Shown here one piece after another: positions 8,781 through 16,544 of a stretch of 42,335 nt of DNA (position 1 is its first letter; each line of letters begins with the position of its first letter). Made by a program: the position numbers and the translations under genes. Origin of the DNA: Chloroflexota bacterium (lineage in GTDB: Bacteria > Chloroflexota > Limnocylindria > Limnocylindrales > CSP1-4); NCBI GenBank assembly GCA_017881905.1, contig JADGQI010000006.1, positions 1-42,335 on the forward strand, written 5' to 3'. The notes below the pieces were generated by a model. That model did no database searches. It was not told the origin of the DNA and worked only from the letters and a program-made list of their open reading frames with translations.

Positions 8781-8796
8781 AGCATAGGCCTATCCT
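8781..8796. promoter_or_regulatory. Back-to-back divergent -10 elements
   Basis: TATGCT on the minus strand (8786 to 8781) and TATCCT on the plus strand (8791-8796) lie only 4 bases apart. They share the 10-base palindrome ATAGGCCTAT at 8784-8793. They serve the aminotransferase and the luciferase-like gene. The two polymerase footprints would overlap completely. Confidence 0.5.
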
Positions 8797-8865
8797 TGGG
8801 ACCGACGCTGGACCCGTCGTCGGCCCGGGTGCGACGGCTCGATATCGGCGTCATCGGAGGGACCG

Positions 8866-9759
8866 ATGAGGATCGGCGTGATCGTCCCGCAGGGTTGGGT
8901 CGGCGAGTACGACGGCTGGGATCCGCTCGTGGCGTGGCAGCGCACGACCCAGGTCGCGCTCCAGGCCGAGCGGTTGGGGTTCGAGTCGATCTGGCTGTTC
9001 GACCACTTCCACACGATCCCCCGGCCGACCGACGAGATCACCTTCGAGTCCTTCACGTCGCTGAGCGCCCTGGCGGCCCTGACCACGCGGGTACGGCTCG
9101 GGCACATCGTCATCTGCACCGCATTCCGCAACCCGGCGCTGACGGCCAAGATGATCTCGACCCTCGACACGATCAGCGGCGGCCGCATGGAGCTCGGCAT
9201 CGGCGCCGGCTGGAAGGAGGACGAGTGGGAGGCCTACGGCTACGGGTTCCCGGAGACCCGTGAACGGCTGGCCAGACTCGACGACGACCTCGAGGTCATC
9301 ACCCGGATGCTGGCGGGCGACGATCACCACCATGCGACCTACGAGGGGACGTACGCCACGGTCCGCGATGCGATCAACGTCCCCAAGCCGATCCAGCGAC
9401 CGCGGGTCCCGATCATGGTCGGCGGCAACGGTCCGAACGTGACCTGGCGCCTCGCCGCCCGCCACGCCGACGAGCTCAACCTGGACGGGATGTTGCCCGA
9501 CGATGTCGTCGAGGCGCTGCCGATCATCGCCTCCCGGTGCGGCGAGCTCGATCGAGACCCGGCCTCCCTGGCGGTGTCCGTCCATATCTGGAGTGAATAC
9601 ACGCATGACGAAGGGCAGCGGCGGGTGGACCTCCTCGGCGGCTACCGGGAGACCGGCGTCGACCGGGTGATGGCCCTGGTGCGCAGTTCAGCCACGGACG
9701 ACGACGCCCTCGAGTCGCTCGCTCGGGATGCCCGCGCGGCCGGGCTCGAGCTCGCGTGA
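8866..9759 (+). CDS. LLM class F420-dependent oxidoreductase
   Basis: A 297-residue bacterial luciferase-like TIM-barrel oxidoreductase. The N-terminus (MRIGVIVPQGWVGEYDGWDP), the segment AERLGFESIWLFDHFHTIPR, TRVRLGHIVICTAFRNPALTAK and the cofactor-phosphate loop ELGIGAGWKEDEW are typical of actinobacterial and Chloroflexota F420-dependent members. The substrate is unknown. CGGAGGG lies 4 bases before the ATG. The next gene starts 12 bases after its stop, so a two-gene unit with the GNAT protein is likely. Confidence 0.88.
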   Translation: MRIGVIVPQGWVGEYDGWDPLVAWQRTTQVALQAERLGFESIWLFDHFHTIPRPTDEITFESFTSLSALAALTTRVRLGHIVICTAFRNPALTAKMISTLDTISGGRMELGIGAGWKEDEWEAYGYGFPETRERLARLDDDLEVITRMLAGDDHHHATYEGTYATVRDAINVPKPIQRPRVPIMVGGNGPNVTWRLAARHADELNLDGMLPDDVVEALPIIASRCGELDRDPASLAVSVHIWSEYTHDEGQRRVDLLGGYRETGVDRVMALVRSSATDDDALESLARDARAAGLELA

Positions 9760-9771
9760 CGTCGGGATCCG

Positions 9772-10611
9772 ATGATCGCGGTCCAGCGGTGCGGAAGCGT
9801 CGACGAGTTCCTCGGCGTCGCCGGCGGGTTCCTCGAAGCGCGCGAGGCCGAGCACAACCTCCTGCTGGGGATCTGCACGGTCCTGCGCGATCGTCCGTGG
9901 TCCGGTGACGAGCCGCCGGACCTCCTCGTCGTGCGGTCGGGCGAGCGGATCGTTCTCGTCGCGATCCGGACGCCGCCGCATAACCTGGTCCTCAGCGAGG
10001 TCGACGACGCGGACGCGGTCGCCGTCTTGGCCGACGCGCTGGCCGAACTGGACCTCCCGGGCGTGACCGGCCCCAAGGATCACGCGGCGGCGTTCGCCGA
10101 GCGCTGGTGTCGGCCGACCGGGCGCCGGCCGGAGCTCGCGATCGCCGAGCGCATCTTCCGGCTGAGCGTCGTGCGCCGCCCACCCGTCCCGTCGGGTCGG
10201 CTGCGGCAGGCCGGTCCCGATGATCGGACGGTCGTCATCGACTGGGTAGAGTCGTTCGTGCGCGAGGCACTCCCGTCCGACAATCCGCCGCTCGACCATC
10301 GCCTGGTGGACCTTCGGATCGCCCTCGGCGGCATCTACCTGTGGGACGACGACGGCCCCGTCTCGCTCGCGAGCGCCCACTCGCGGACGCCCCACGGGAT
10401 CCGCATCGGCCCGGTCTACACCCCGCCGGGACTACGGGGGCGCGGATACGCCTCGGCATGCGTGGCCGGCGTCAGCCAGGCCCAGCTCGACGCCGGGCTA
10501 CGGTTCGTGTTCCTGTTCACCGACCTGGCCAACCCGACGTCGAACCACATCTACCAGGAGATCGGGTTCGAACCGGTCCGCGACGTCGACGCGTGGCGGT
10601 TCGCCGGCTGA
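9772..10611 (+). CDS. GNAT-family N-acetyltransferase
   Basis: A 279-residue protein whose C-terminal half (about 150-279) is a GNAT acetyltransferase domain. The acetyl-CoA pyrophosphate loop reads LRGRGYASA, preceded by RIGPVYTPPG and followed by FLFTDLANPTSNHIYQEIGF. The N-terminal half has no recognised catalytic motif and resembles the extra domain of larger GNAT proteins that act on unknown small molecules. It is probably cotranscribed with the luciferase-like gene. Confidence 0.82.
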   Translation: MIAVQRCGSVDEFLGVAGGFLEAREAEHNLLLGICTVLRDRPWSGDEPPDLLVVRSGERIVLVAIRTPPHNLVLSEVDDADAVAVLADALAELDLPGVTGPKDHAAAFAERWCRPTGRRPELAIAERIFRLSVVRRPPVPSGRLRQAGPDDRTVVIDWVESFVREALPSDNPPLDHRLVDLRIALGGIYLWDDDGPVSLASAHSRTPHGIRIGPVYTPPGLRGRGYASACVAGVSQAQLDAGLRFVFLFTDLANPTSNHIYQEIGFEPVRDVDAWRFAG

Positions 10612-10645
10612 CGGTCCAGCCACCGGGAGACCGCGGTGAGGCATC

Positions 10646-10687
10646 ATGAGGACACCGCGGGGGCCGGTCGAGTGGGGGCGATCATGA
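10646..10687 (+). CDS. Possible 13-residue leader peptide coupled to GNAT gene
   Basis: The ORF reads MRTPRGPVEWGRS and ends in a TGA that overlaps the ATG of the following GNAT gene (ATGA at 10684-10687). A GTGAGG motif stands 4 bases upstream of its start. Coupled translation is inferred from the overlap; an ORF this short could be chance. Confidence 0.3.
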   Translation: MRTPRGPVEWGRS

Positions 10688-11712
10688 CGGAACGGGATCA
10701 CAACGACAGCATGACGATCCCGGAGGCTCCGAGCCTTCCAGGCCTACGCTTCCGCCGGTTCCGTGGTTCGTCGGACTTGGCGGGCATGGTCGAGGTCATC
10801 ACGGCGGCCCATCGCGCCGACAACGTCGACTTCTTCATGACCGTGGACGACCTGGCGCACGAGCTCGACCACGCGGTCAACGAGGACACGGCCCGGGACC
10901 TCATCGTGGCCGAGATCGACCGACGGATCGTCGCGTATGCGCGGGCGAGCTGGTCGATCCGGGACGGCCAGTACACCTATGTCAGCGGCGGCGAGGTCGA
11001 CCCCTCCGTCCGCCGGCGCGGGATCGGGCGAGCGCTCCTCCACGCCGAGCAGGACCGCCTGCGATCGATCGCGGCGACCCACCCGCCCGTCGGGCCCAAG
11101 CGACTGCAGGCCTGGACCTTCGGGGGCCAGGTCGGCACCAGGGCGCTCCTGCACGCCGATGGGTACGAGACGATCCGCTACTTCTCCGAGATGGCCCGCT
11201 CGCTCGCCGACCCGATCCCGGACCGGGCGCTGCCCGACGGCCTCGAGATCCGTCCGGTCGCCCCGGCGGACCATCGACGGATCTTCGACGCCGAGGCGGA
11301 GGCATTCCGGGACCACTGGGGGTATCGCGAGCAGACGGACGACGACCTCGAGCGGATGTTCGGGTACCCCGACATCGACACGTCGCTGTGGCGGATCGCC
11401 TGGGAGGGCGATGAGGTCGCCGGCGTCATCGTGACCACCGTGCCCCGTGCCGAGAACGCCCAGCTCGGGACGAAGCGCGGCTGGCTCGACCAGATCAGCG
11501 TCAGACGACCGTGGCGGAAGCGCGGGGTCGCGAGCGCGCTCATCGTCAGCGCGATGGCCGGACTCCGTGAGCGGGGGCTCGACACGGCCATGCTCGGGGT
11601 CGATGCCGAGAACCCGACCGGGGCGCTCCGCCTCTACGAGGCGCTCGGGTTCCGGGTCGTGGACCACGGCGAGGTCCTGTCGCGCGAGCTCACACCTCGA
11701 AACGGCGGGTGA
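10684..11712 (+). CDS. Tandem-GNAT acetyltransferase
   Basis: A 342-residue protein with two GNAT domains, the layout seen in mycothiol-synthase-like proteins. The first domain carries VSGGEVDPSVRRRGIGRALL, the second DQISVRRPWRKRGVASALI and NPTGALRLYEALGF. Only the second has the full C-terminal signature, and it is the likelier active site. A mycothiol role is not claimed because no other mycothiol genes are present. An in-frame GTG at 10636 is less likely; the ATG at 10684 has GTGGGGGCG upstream and touches a short leader ORF. Confidence 0.83.
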   Translation: MTERDHNDSMTIPEAPSLPGLRFRRFRGSSDLAGMVEVITAAHRADNVDFFMTVDDLAHELDHAVNEDTARDLIVAEIDRRIVAYARASWSIRDGQYTYVSGGEVDPSVRRRGIGRALLHAEQDRLRSIAATHPPVGPKRLQAWTFGGQVGTRALLHADGYETIRYFSEMARSLADPIPDRALPDGLEIRPVAPADHRRIFDAEAEAFRDHWGYREQTDDDLERMFGYPDIDTSLWRIAWEGDEVAGVIVTTVPRAENAQLGTKRGWLDQISVRRPWRKRGVASALIVSAMAGLRERGLDTAMLGVDAENPTGALRLYEALGFRVVDHGEVLSRELTPRNGG

Positions 11713-11717
11713 GACCG

Positions 11718-11762
11718 GGACGATCCTCGGCGATCGACCCGACGCCATCCGGACGATCCTCG
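11718..11762. repeat. Direct repeats GGACGATCCTCG, 33 bp apart
   Basis: The 12-base sequence GGACGATCCTCG occurs at 11718-11729 and 11751-11762. The spacing of 33 bases is about three helical turns. The second copy ends 2 bases before the -10 of the PAC2 gene. The arrangement suits a regulator site but could be chance. Confidence 0.45.
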
Positions 11763-11764
11763 CC

Positions 11765-11770
11765 TATCCT
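11765..11770 (+). promoter_or_regulatory. -10 element TATCCT of leaderless PAC2 gene
   Basis: TATCCT lies 6 bases before the GTG at 11777, predicting a leaderless transcript. Confidence 0.55.
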
Positions 11771-11776
11771 TGAGCG

Positions 11777-12637
11777 GTGAGCCTGTATCGCCTGGACGCC
11801 CCGTCCGACCTGGTGGCGCCGACCCTCATCGCGGCCTTCGACGGATGGGTCGATTCCGGCTCGTCGGCGACCACCGCTGCCGAGCTGCTGGCCGGCGACG
11901 GCCCGGTCGTGGCGACGTTCGACGCCGACCTGCTCTTCGACTATCGGGCGCGGCGCCCGACCCTCGACATCCTCGACGGCCGCCTGAACGAGCTCACCTG
12001 GCCGGAGCTGACCCTCCGACGGTCGACCATCGACGGGCGCGATCTGCTGATCCTGACCGGTGCGGAGCCCGACTTCCGCTGGCGCGAGTTCGCGGCGGAC
12101 GTCGTCGAGCTGGTCGATCGCCTCGGTATCGTCGAGTGGATCAGCATGGGCGCGATCCCGGCGGCCGTGCCCCACACTCGGGCGGTCCCGATCATCGGGA
12201 CCGAATCGGCGCCCGGCCTGCTCCGCGCCGGGGTGCGACCGGGACCCCAGGGGAACCTGCGCGTCCCGTCGGCGGCCGTATCCGTCCTGGAGATGACGCT
12301 TGCTGCGGCAGGGACGCCCGCACTCGGCTACTTCGCCCAGGTCCCCCACTACGTCTCGGGGCCGTACCCGGTGGCCGCGCTCGCCCTCCTTCGTGCGATC
12401 GAGACGCACCTCGGCGTCTCCGTCGCACCCGGCCCGCTCGAGGACGAGGCGCGCCAGCTCCGGACGCGGCTCGACCTGGCGACCGGGGCCGACGAGGCGA
12501 CCCGGGCCTACGTCGAACGGCTCGAATCGATGGTCGACGAGGAACGCCTCCCAGCGGGCGACGAGCTCATCTCGGAGATCGAGCGGTTCCTGCGCGATCG
12601 TGGCGCTCCGGGCGGGCAAGGCACCCTCCCGAATTGA
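11777..12637 (+). CDS. PAC2 (proteasome assembly chaperone-like) family protein
   Basis: A 286-residue protein of the PAC2 family, named after eukaryotic proteasome assembly chaperones and widespread in actinobacteria and Chloroflexota as an uncharacterised ATP-grasp-associated fold. Seen are the opening APTLIAAFDGWVDSGSSAT, LILTGAEPDFRWREFA, SMGAIPAAVPHTRAVPI and GYFAQVPHYVSGPYPVAALA. The C-terminal 60 residues are helical and acidic. No proteasome genes are in the window. Start is GTG. The lipoprotein gene begins 19 bases after its stop. Confidence 0.88.
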   Translation: MSLYRLDAPSDLVAPTLIAAFDGWVDSGSSATTAAELLAGDGPVVATFDADLLFDYRARRPTLDILDGRLNELTWPELTLRRSTIDGRDLLILTGAEPDFRWREFAADVVELVDRLGIVEWISMGAIPAAVPHTRAVPIIGTESAPGLLRAGVRPGPQGNLRVPSAAVSVLEMTLAAAGTPALGYFAQVPHYVSGPYPVAALALLRAIETHLGVSVAPGPLEDEARQLRTRLDLATGADEATRAYVERLESMVDEERLPAGDELISEIERFLRDRGAPGGQGTLPN

Positions 12638-12656
12638 TCGGACCGGCGGCAGCTTG

Positions 12657-13763
12657 ATGAAGCGCTCGGCGGTCGCGCTGGCGATCCTCCTTCTCCTGAT
12701 CCTTGCGGGATGCGGATCGGGCACGGCGACCACCCGACCGGTCGCGTCCGCACCGGCCGGCTCGACCCCGGCCGCCGGTGGCTCGGGCACCACGACGGGC
12801 TCGGCCGGCGGCCCGCTCGAGGATGTCGCCAGTGCACTCGTCCCGGCGATCGTCCCGACCGGCGACCTCGAGGGTGGGGCGTCGGCCGGCGCGTATGCCA
12901 TCGCGTTGGATGGCGCGTTCGGCCGGGCTACGGCCAGCGGCCAGGGCGCGTGCTACTGGGCTGGCGCGTCGCCGGGGGCGACCTTCACCGCCATGACGGG
13001 CGAGCCGACCGAGCTGCTCGGCGAGCACGTCGACGTGCAGATCAGCGCCGGTCGATCGCCCGAGCTGCGGCGCGCGGATGGGGCCCGCTACATCGCGTCC
13101 GGGGGAACGATGACCGACCCGGTGCCCGTCGGCGACGTGCTCGTCGTCCGGGCGACGCAGCTGACGATCGATCCTGCAGATCCCGTGCCCGTCGGCGAGG
13201 ACAAGACGAGCTACGAGCAGCCGCTCGGTGGCCGGACCGACACCGCGACGCTGGATGTCGCCGTCGCCTGGCGTTGCGACCGGCCGACGGCGAGCCCGAC
13301 CGCGACGGAGGCCGTCGACCCGACGCCCGTTTGCCCACCCAAAGTCGCCGGCACGCCGGGTCCGATCCCCACGCTCGTGCTGACGAGTGGCGCCGATCAG
13401 GCCGACGGCATCCCGTTCTCGTCGGACTACACGACCTGCACCGACGACGGCTCGGCCGACGGCGAATGGAACGTCCCCGACGCTGCACTGTCCGTCGACG
13501 GGAAGGCGCCGATGACGCTGTCGCTCGACGGCCCCGGCGCGCTGTTCGGTGTCGGTGCCTTCTACGCCCCGGCGGGCTCGGACACGCCGCCGACCGATCC
13601 GATCACGCTCACCGTTCGGCCGGGCACCTCGCCGGGTACGTACGTCGTCGATCCGCCGCCGCACGGCGACTGGGCCCTGGTCGTCAGCACCGGCATCGCG
13701 GACGCGGACCACGGGGTGGTGCGGGACGTCACCTACATCTACCGGGTGAAGGTCAAGTCCTGA
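12657..13763 (+). CDS. Predicted secreted lipoprotein
   Basis: A 368-residue protein beginning with a lipoprotein signal: MKRSAVALAILLLLILAGC, with the lipobox LAGC and C19 as lipidation site. A Thr/Ser/Ala/Pro-rich linker follows (about 20-45). The mature part has two beta-rich modules of about 130 residues separated by the linker PTASPTATEAVDPTPVC. I recognise no enzyme motif. The chain ends in a beta strand, VTYIYRVKVKS. It follows the PAC2 gene closely and may be cotranscribed. An envelope binding or scaffold role is a guess. Confidence 0.82.
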   Translation: MKRSAVALAILLLLILAGCGSGTATTRPVASAPAGSTPAAGGSGTTTGSAGGPLEDVASALVPAIVPTGDLEGGASAGAYAIALDGAFGRATASGQGACYWAGASPGATFTAMTGEPTELLGEHVDVQISAGRSPELRRADGARYIASGGTMTDPVPVGDVLVVRATQLTIDPADPVPVGEDKTSYEQPLGGRTDTATLDVAVAWRCDRPTASPTATEAVDPTPVCPPKVAGTPGPIPTLVLTSGADQADGIPFSSDYTTCTDDGSADGEWNVPDAALSVDGKAPMTLSLDGPGALFGVGAFYAPAGSDTPPTDPITLTVRPGTSPGTYVVDPPPHGDWALVVSTGIADADHGVVRDVTYIYRVKVKS

Positions 13764-13849
13764 GGCCAGTTCGCCTGGGTGGCGCGTGGCGATTGATACA
13801 CTGCGCGTCCGGTCGGGCGACCGCGGCCGAACGGCGAGGGGAGACGATC

Positions 13850-13885
13850 GTGCACCGGGCGACGGTCAGGCGAGCGACGCGGTAG
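13850..13885 (+). CDS. Possible 11-residue leader peptide before flippase fusion
   Basis: A GTG-started ORF coding MHRATVRRATR ends in TAG directly before the flippase ATG and in the same frame. It has the strong ribosome site GAGGGGAG 6 bases upstream, whereas the flippase ATG has none. Translation by reinitiation after the leader, or readthrough of the TAG, are both possible. Confidence 0.4.
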   Translation: MHRATVRRATR

Positions 13886-16540
13886 ATGTCCGCCCAGGGC
13901 CGGCAGGTCGCGCGCGACACGCACGGGCAGATCCGGGGGTCGAGCCTGCTCCTCGTGGGGCGGATGATCTCGATCGGCATCAATCTGCTGGCGCAGATCG
14001 TCATCGTCCGCCACCTCTCGACGACCGGGTTCGGCGCGTTCGCCCTGGCGTACTCCATCGTCGGTCTCGCCGAGGTCGCGATCACCCTCGGGCTCCACCG
14101 CGGGGCGACCCGGTTCGTGTCGATGTACGACGAACAGGGCGCCTACCCGCGGATGCTGGGCACGATCCTGCTCAACATCGCGGTCATCGTCGGCCTGGGC
14201 GCGGTGCTCATCATCGTCGTCCACCTGGTGCCCGATGCGATCTCCGGCAGCGGCCTGGCGGATCCGATGGCGACCGGCCTCCTGCTGATCCTGATCTTCC
14301 TGGCCCCGGTCGATGCGCTCGACGACCTCCTGCTCAACCTGTTCGCCGTCTTCGCCGCGCCGCGCGCCATCTTCTTCCGCCGGTACGTGCTGGGGCCGGG
14401 GCTCCGGTTGGTCGTGGCGATCCTGCTGGTGGCCGGCAACGGCGACGCGACCGGACTGGCGATCGGCTACGTCGCGGCCAGCGTGATCGGGCTGTTGCTG
14501 TACGGCGCCCTGTTCATCCGGCTGCTCGCGGACCGGGGGATCATCCGTGAGTTCCGGCGGAGCCGGCCGGAGGTCCCGGCCCGCGAGGTGCTCGGATTCT
14601 CGATCCCGCTGCTCACCACGGACGCGGTCTGGCTCCTGCTCAACACGTTCCCGCTCGTCCTGCTGACGGCGTTCGGCGGGCTCGATGACGTCGCCGCGTT
14701 CCAGGTCGTCAAGCCGACGGCGGCCCTGAACCTGCTGGTCGCGTCAAGCTTCGCCGTGCTCTACCTACCCGTGGCGTCGCGGCTCGTCGCCCGGCACGAT
14801 GAGGCGGGCCTGACCGAGCTGTACTGGCGGACGGCGATCTGGACCGCCGTCATCACGTTCCCGATCTTCGCGGCGACCTTCGCCCTGGCGGACCCGCTGA
14901 CCGAGATCATGTTCGGTTCCCGATATGCGGCGTCCGGCACCTACCTCGCGATCATGTCGCTGGGGTATTACGTCAACGCGGCGCTCGGCTTCAACAGCAT
15001 GTCGCTCAGCGCCGCCGGCCACGTCCGGTCGGTCGTCCTGGCCAACGGCGTGTCGGCCGTGCTGAGCATCGCTCTCGGGTTCCTGCTCATCCCCCGCTTC
15101 GGAGCGCTCGGCGCGGCGGTGTCGAGCTGCCTCACGCTCCTCATCCAGAACCTGCTGCTCCAGATCGAGCTCCGCCGGAAGCTCGGGATCCCACTCCTGT
15201 ACAGGCCGGCCGTCGAGGCGTATCTCGTCGTCGGCGTCGGCGCGGCGCTGCTCCTGCTGGTCCAGTCGATCGCCGCGATCGGCTGGTGGTCGCTCGTGTT
15301 GGCCGGGTTTGCGTCGATCGTCGTCGTCGTGCTCACGCGGCGGTCGCTCAACGTGATGGAGTACTTCCCCGAAGTCCAGGTCATGGCCCTCGGTCTGCTC
15401 CGCTCCGCCGGCCGACCGGCCCGACGGCTGGTCGCCGGGATCGACGTCGTGGGGTCGATCGGCCTGCTCGAGGCGTGGCGCGGGCTCGGCGCCGATCGCC
15501 GCTGGAGCGTCCTCGGCAGCGGGCCGCGCCGACGGGTCGACGAGGGGCTCTGGACGGCCGCGGCGACGGAGCTCGGAGCGACCCTGGCATCGGTCGATCG
15601 CGATCGCTTCGCTCTGACGCTCGACGGGGCCACCGTGACGGTCCCCGACCACCTCCTGGAGATCGACGATCCGGCGGCCCTCGCGCGGGTCCACGACACG
15701 ACGGCCGTCGACGCGCTCCTGCGCGACCATGGCCTCCCGGTCCCGGACCGGGTCACCGTGCGACTCGGTCAGCTGGACCTCGCCCAGGCGTTCCTGGACC
15801 GGATCGGCGGTCCGTGCGTCGTCGGGCCGGTGGACTTGATGACCGGGTCGGCGGTGACGAGCTGCGTGACGACCCGGCCTCAGCTCGTCCGCGCGATGGT
15901 CCGGGCGGCCGGCCAGGCGCCCGAGCTCGTCATCCGGTCGCGCGGCGAGGGCGTTGTCTATCACCTGCTCTTCCTCGACGGCGTCCTGCTCGACATCCTC
16001 GAACGGCTCCCGCCACGGGTCACCGGCGACGGGCGGTCGACGATCGGACGGCTGATCGAGGCCGAGAACCGTCGCCGGATCGACGGACACGGCTCGGCCG
16101 GGCTGTGCCTGATCGAGGTCGACCTCGACTGCCTGTTCACCCTCGAACGCAGCGGACGCACCCTCCGGACGGTCCTCGAGGCCGGCCTGGTCGTGCCGGT
16201 CAAGACCGCCGTGGATCAGAACGCCCCGACCGACAACCGCACCGTCATGGACGAGGTCTCAGCGGCCCTCGTCGATGAGGCTCGCCGGGCCGCCATGCTC
16301 GTCGGCCTCCGCCTCGTCGGTGTGGACGTCGTCACCGACGACCCGACCCGGTCCCTCGCCGACAGCGGCGGCGTGATCGTCGATATCGACGGCCGGCCGG
16401 GGCTGCACGATCACGTCCAGATCGTAGATCCAACGGCCGCCCGGCCGGTCGCCGTGCCGATCGTCCGCGCCCTGTTCGCACCCCATCCCGATCCGGGCGG
16501 CGGCGACCTCGCGGTCGGCCGCGCGCTCCAACCCGGCTGA
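13886..16540 (+). CDS. Oligosaccharide flippase fused to degenerate ATP-grasp (cyanophycin synthetase-like) domain
   Basis: An 884-residue two-part protein. Residues about 15-480 form a Wzx-type flippase of the MATE/MOP superfamily, with roughly a dozen hydrophobic helices, the N-terminal GSSLLLVGRMISIGINLLAQ, and the segment FGALGAAVSSCLTLLIQNLL. Residues about 560-850 resemble the ATP-grasp core of cyanophycin synthetase: PPRVTGDGRSTIGRLIEAEN (about 709-728), the AVDQNAPTDNRTV region, and VIVDIDGRPGLHDH (about 829). Key residues look lost. The nucleotide lysine of the usual V-K-P motif is glycine (CVVGPVD), the glutamate region reads LVIRSRGEG, and the usual E-x-N-x-x-P-G is DIDGRPG. No glycosyltransferases lie nearby. 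The domain may sense or bind rather than ligate. Confidence 0.85.
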   Translation: MSAQGRQVARDTHGQIRGSSLLLVGRMISIGINLLAQIVIVRHLSTTGFGAFALAYSIVGLAEVAITLGLHRGATRFVSMYDEQGAYPRMLGTILLNIAVIVGLGAVLIIVVHLVPDAISGSGLADPMATGLLLILIFLAPVDALDDLLLNLFAVFAAPRAIFFRRYVLGPGLRLVVAILLVAGNGDATGLAIGYVAASVIGLLLYGALFIRLLADRGIIREFRRSRPEVPAREVLGFSIPLLTTDAVWLLLNTFPLVLLTAFGGLDDVAAFQVVKPTAALNLLVASSFAVLYLPVASRLVARHDEAGLTELYWRTAIWTAVITFPIFAATFALADPLTEIMFGSRYAASGTYLAIMSLGYYVNAALGFNSMSLSAAGHVRSVVLANGVSAVLSIALGFLLIPRFGALGAAVSSCLTLLIQNLLLQIELRRKLGIPLLYRPAVEAYLVVGVGAALLLLVQSIAAIGWWSLVLAGFASIVVVVLTRRSLNVMEYFPEVQVMALGLLRSAGRPARRLVAGIDVVGSIGLLEAWRGLGADRRWSVLGSGPRRRVDEGLWTAAATELGATLASVDRDRFALTLDGATVTVPDHLLEIDDPAALARVHDTTAVDALLRDHGLPVPDRVTVRLGQLDLAQAFLDRIGGPCVVGPVDLMTGSAVTSCVTTRPQLVRAMVRAAGQAPELVIRSRGEGVVYHLLFLDGVLLDILERLPPRVTGDGRSTIGRLIEAENRRRIDGHGSAGLCLIEVDLDCLFTLERSGRTLRTVLEAGLVVPVKTAVDQNAPTDNRTVMDEVSAALVDEARRAAMLVGLRLVGVDVVTDDPTRSLADSGGVIVDIDGRPGLHDHVQIVDPTAARPVAVPIVRALFAPHPDPGGGDLAVGRALQPG

Positions 16541-16544
16541 CGTC

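Noticed and set aside
10636-10684. GTG at 10636 as the start of the tandem-GNAT protein
   Set aside because: The added residues are unconserved-looking (RHHEDTAGAGRVGA) and the ATG at 10684 has a better upstream context.
14765-16090. Long open frame (441 codons) on the minus strand opposite the flippase fusion
   Set aside because: It is a GC-rich shadow of the real gene: Arg/Asp/Pro-dominated, no domain pattern, and no start signal.
13850-16540. Calling the TAG before the flippase ATG a disabling mutation of a longer gene
   Set aside because: The flippase sequence from the ATG is complete for its family, so there is no sign of a lost N-terminus. A leader ORF explains the data as well.
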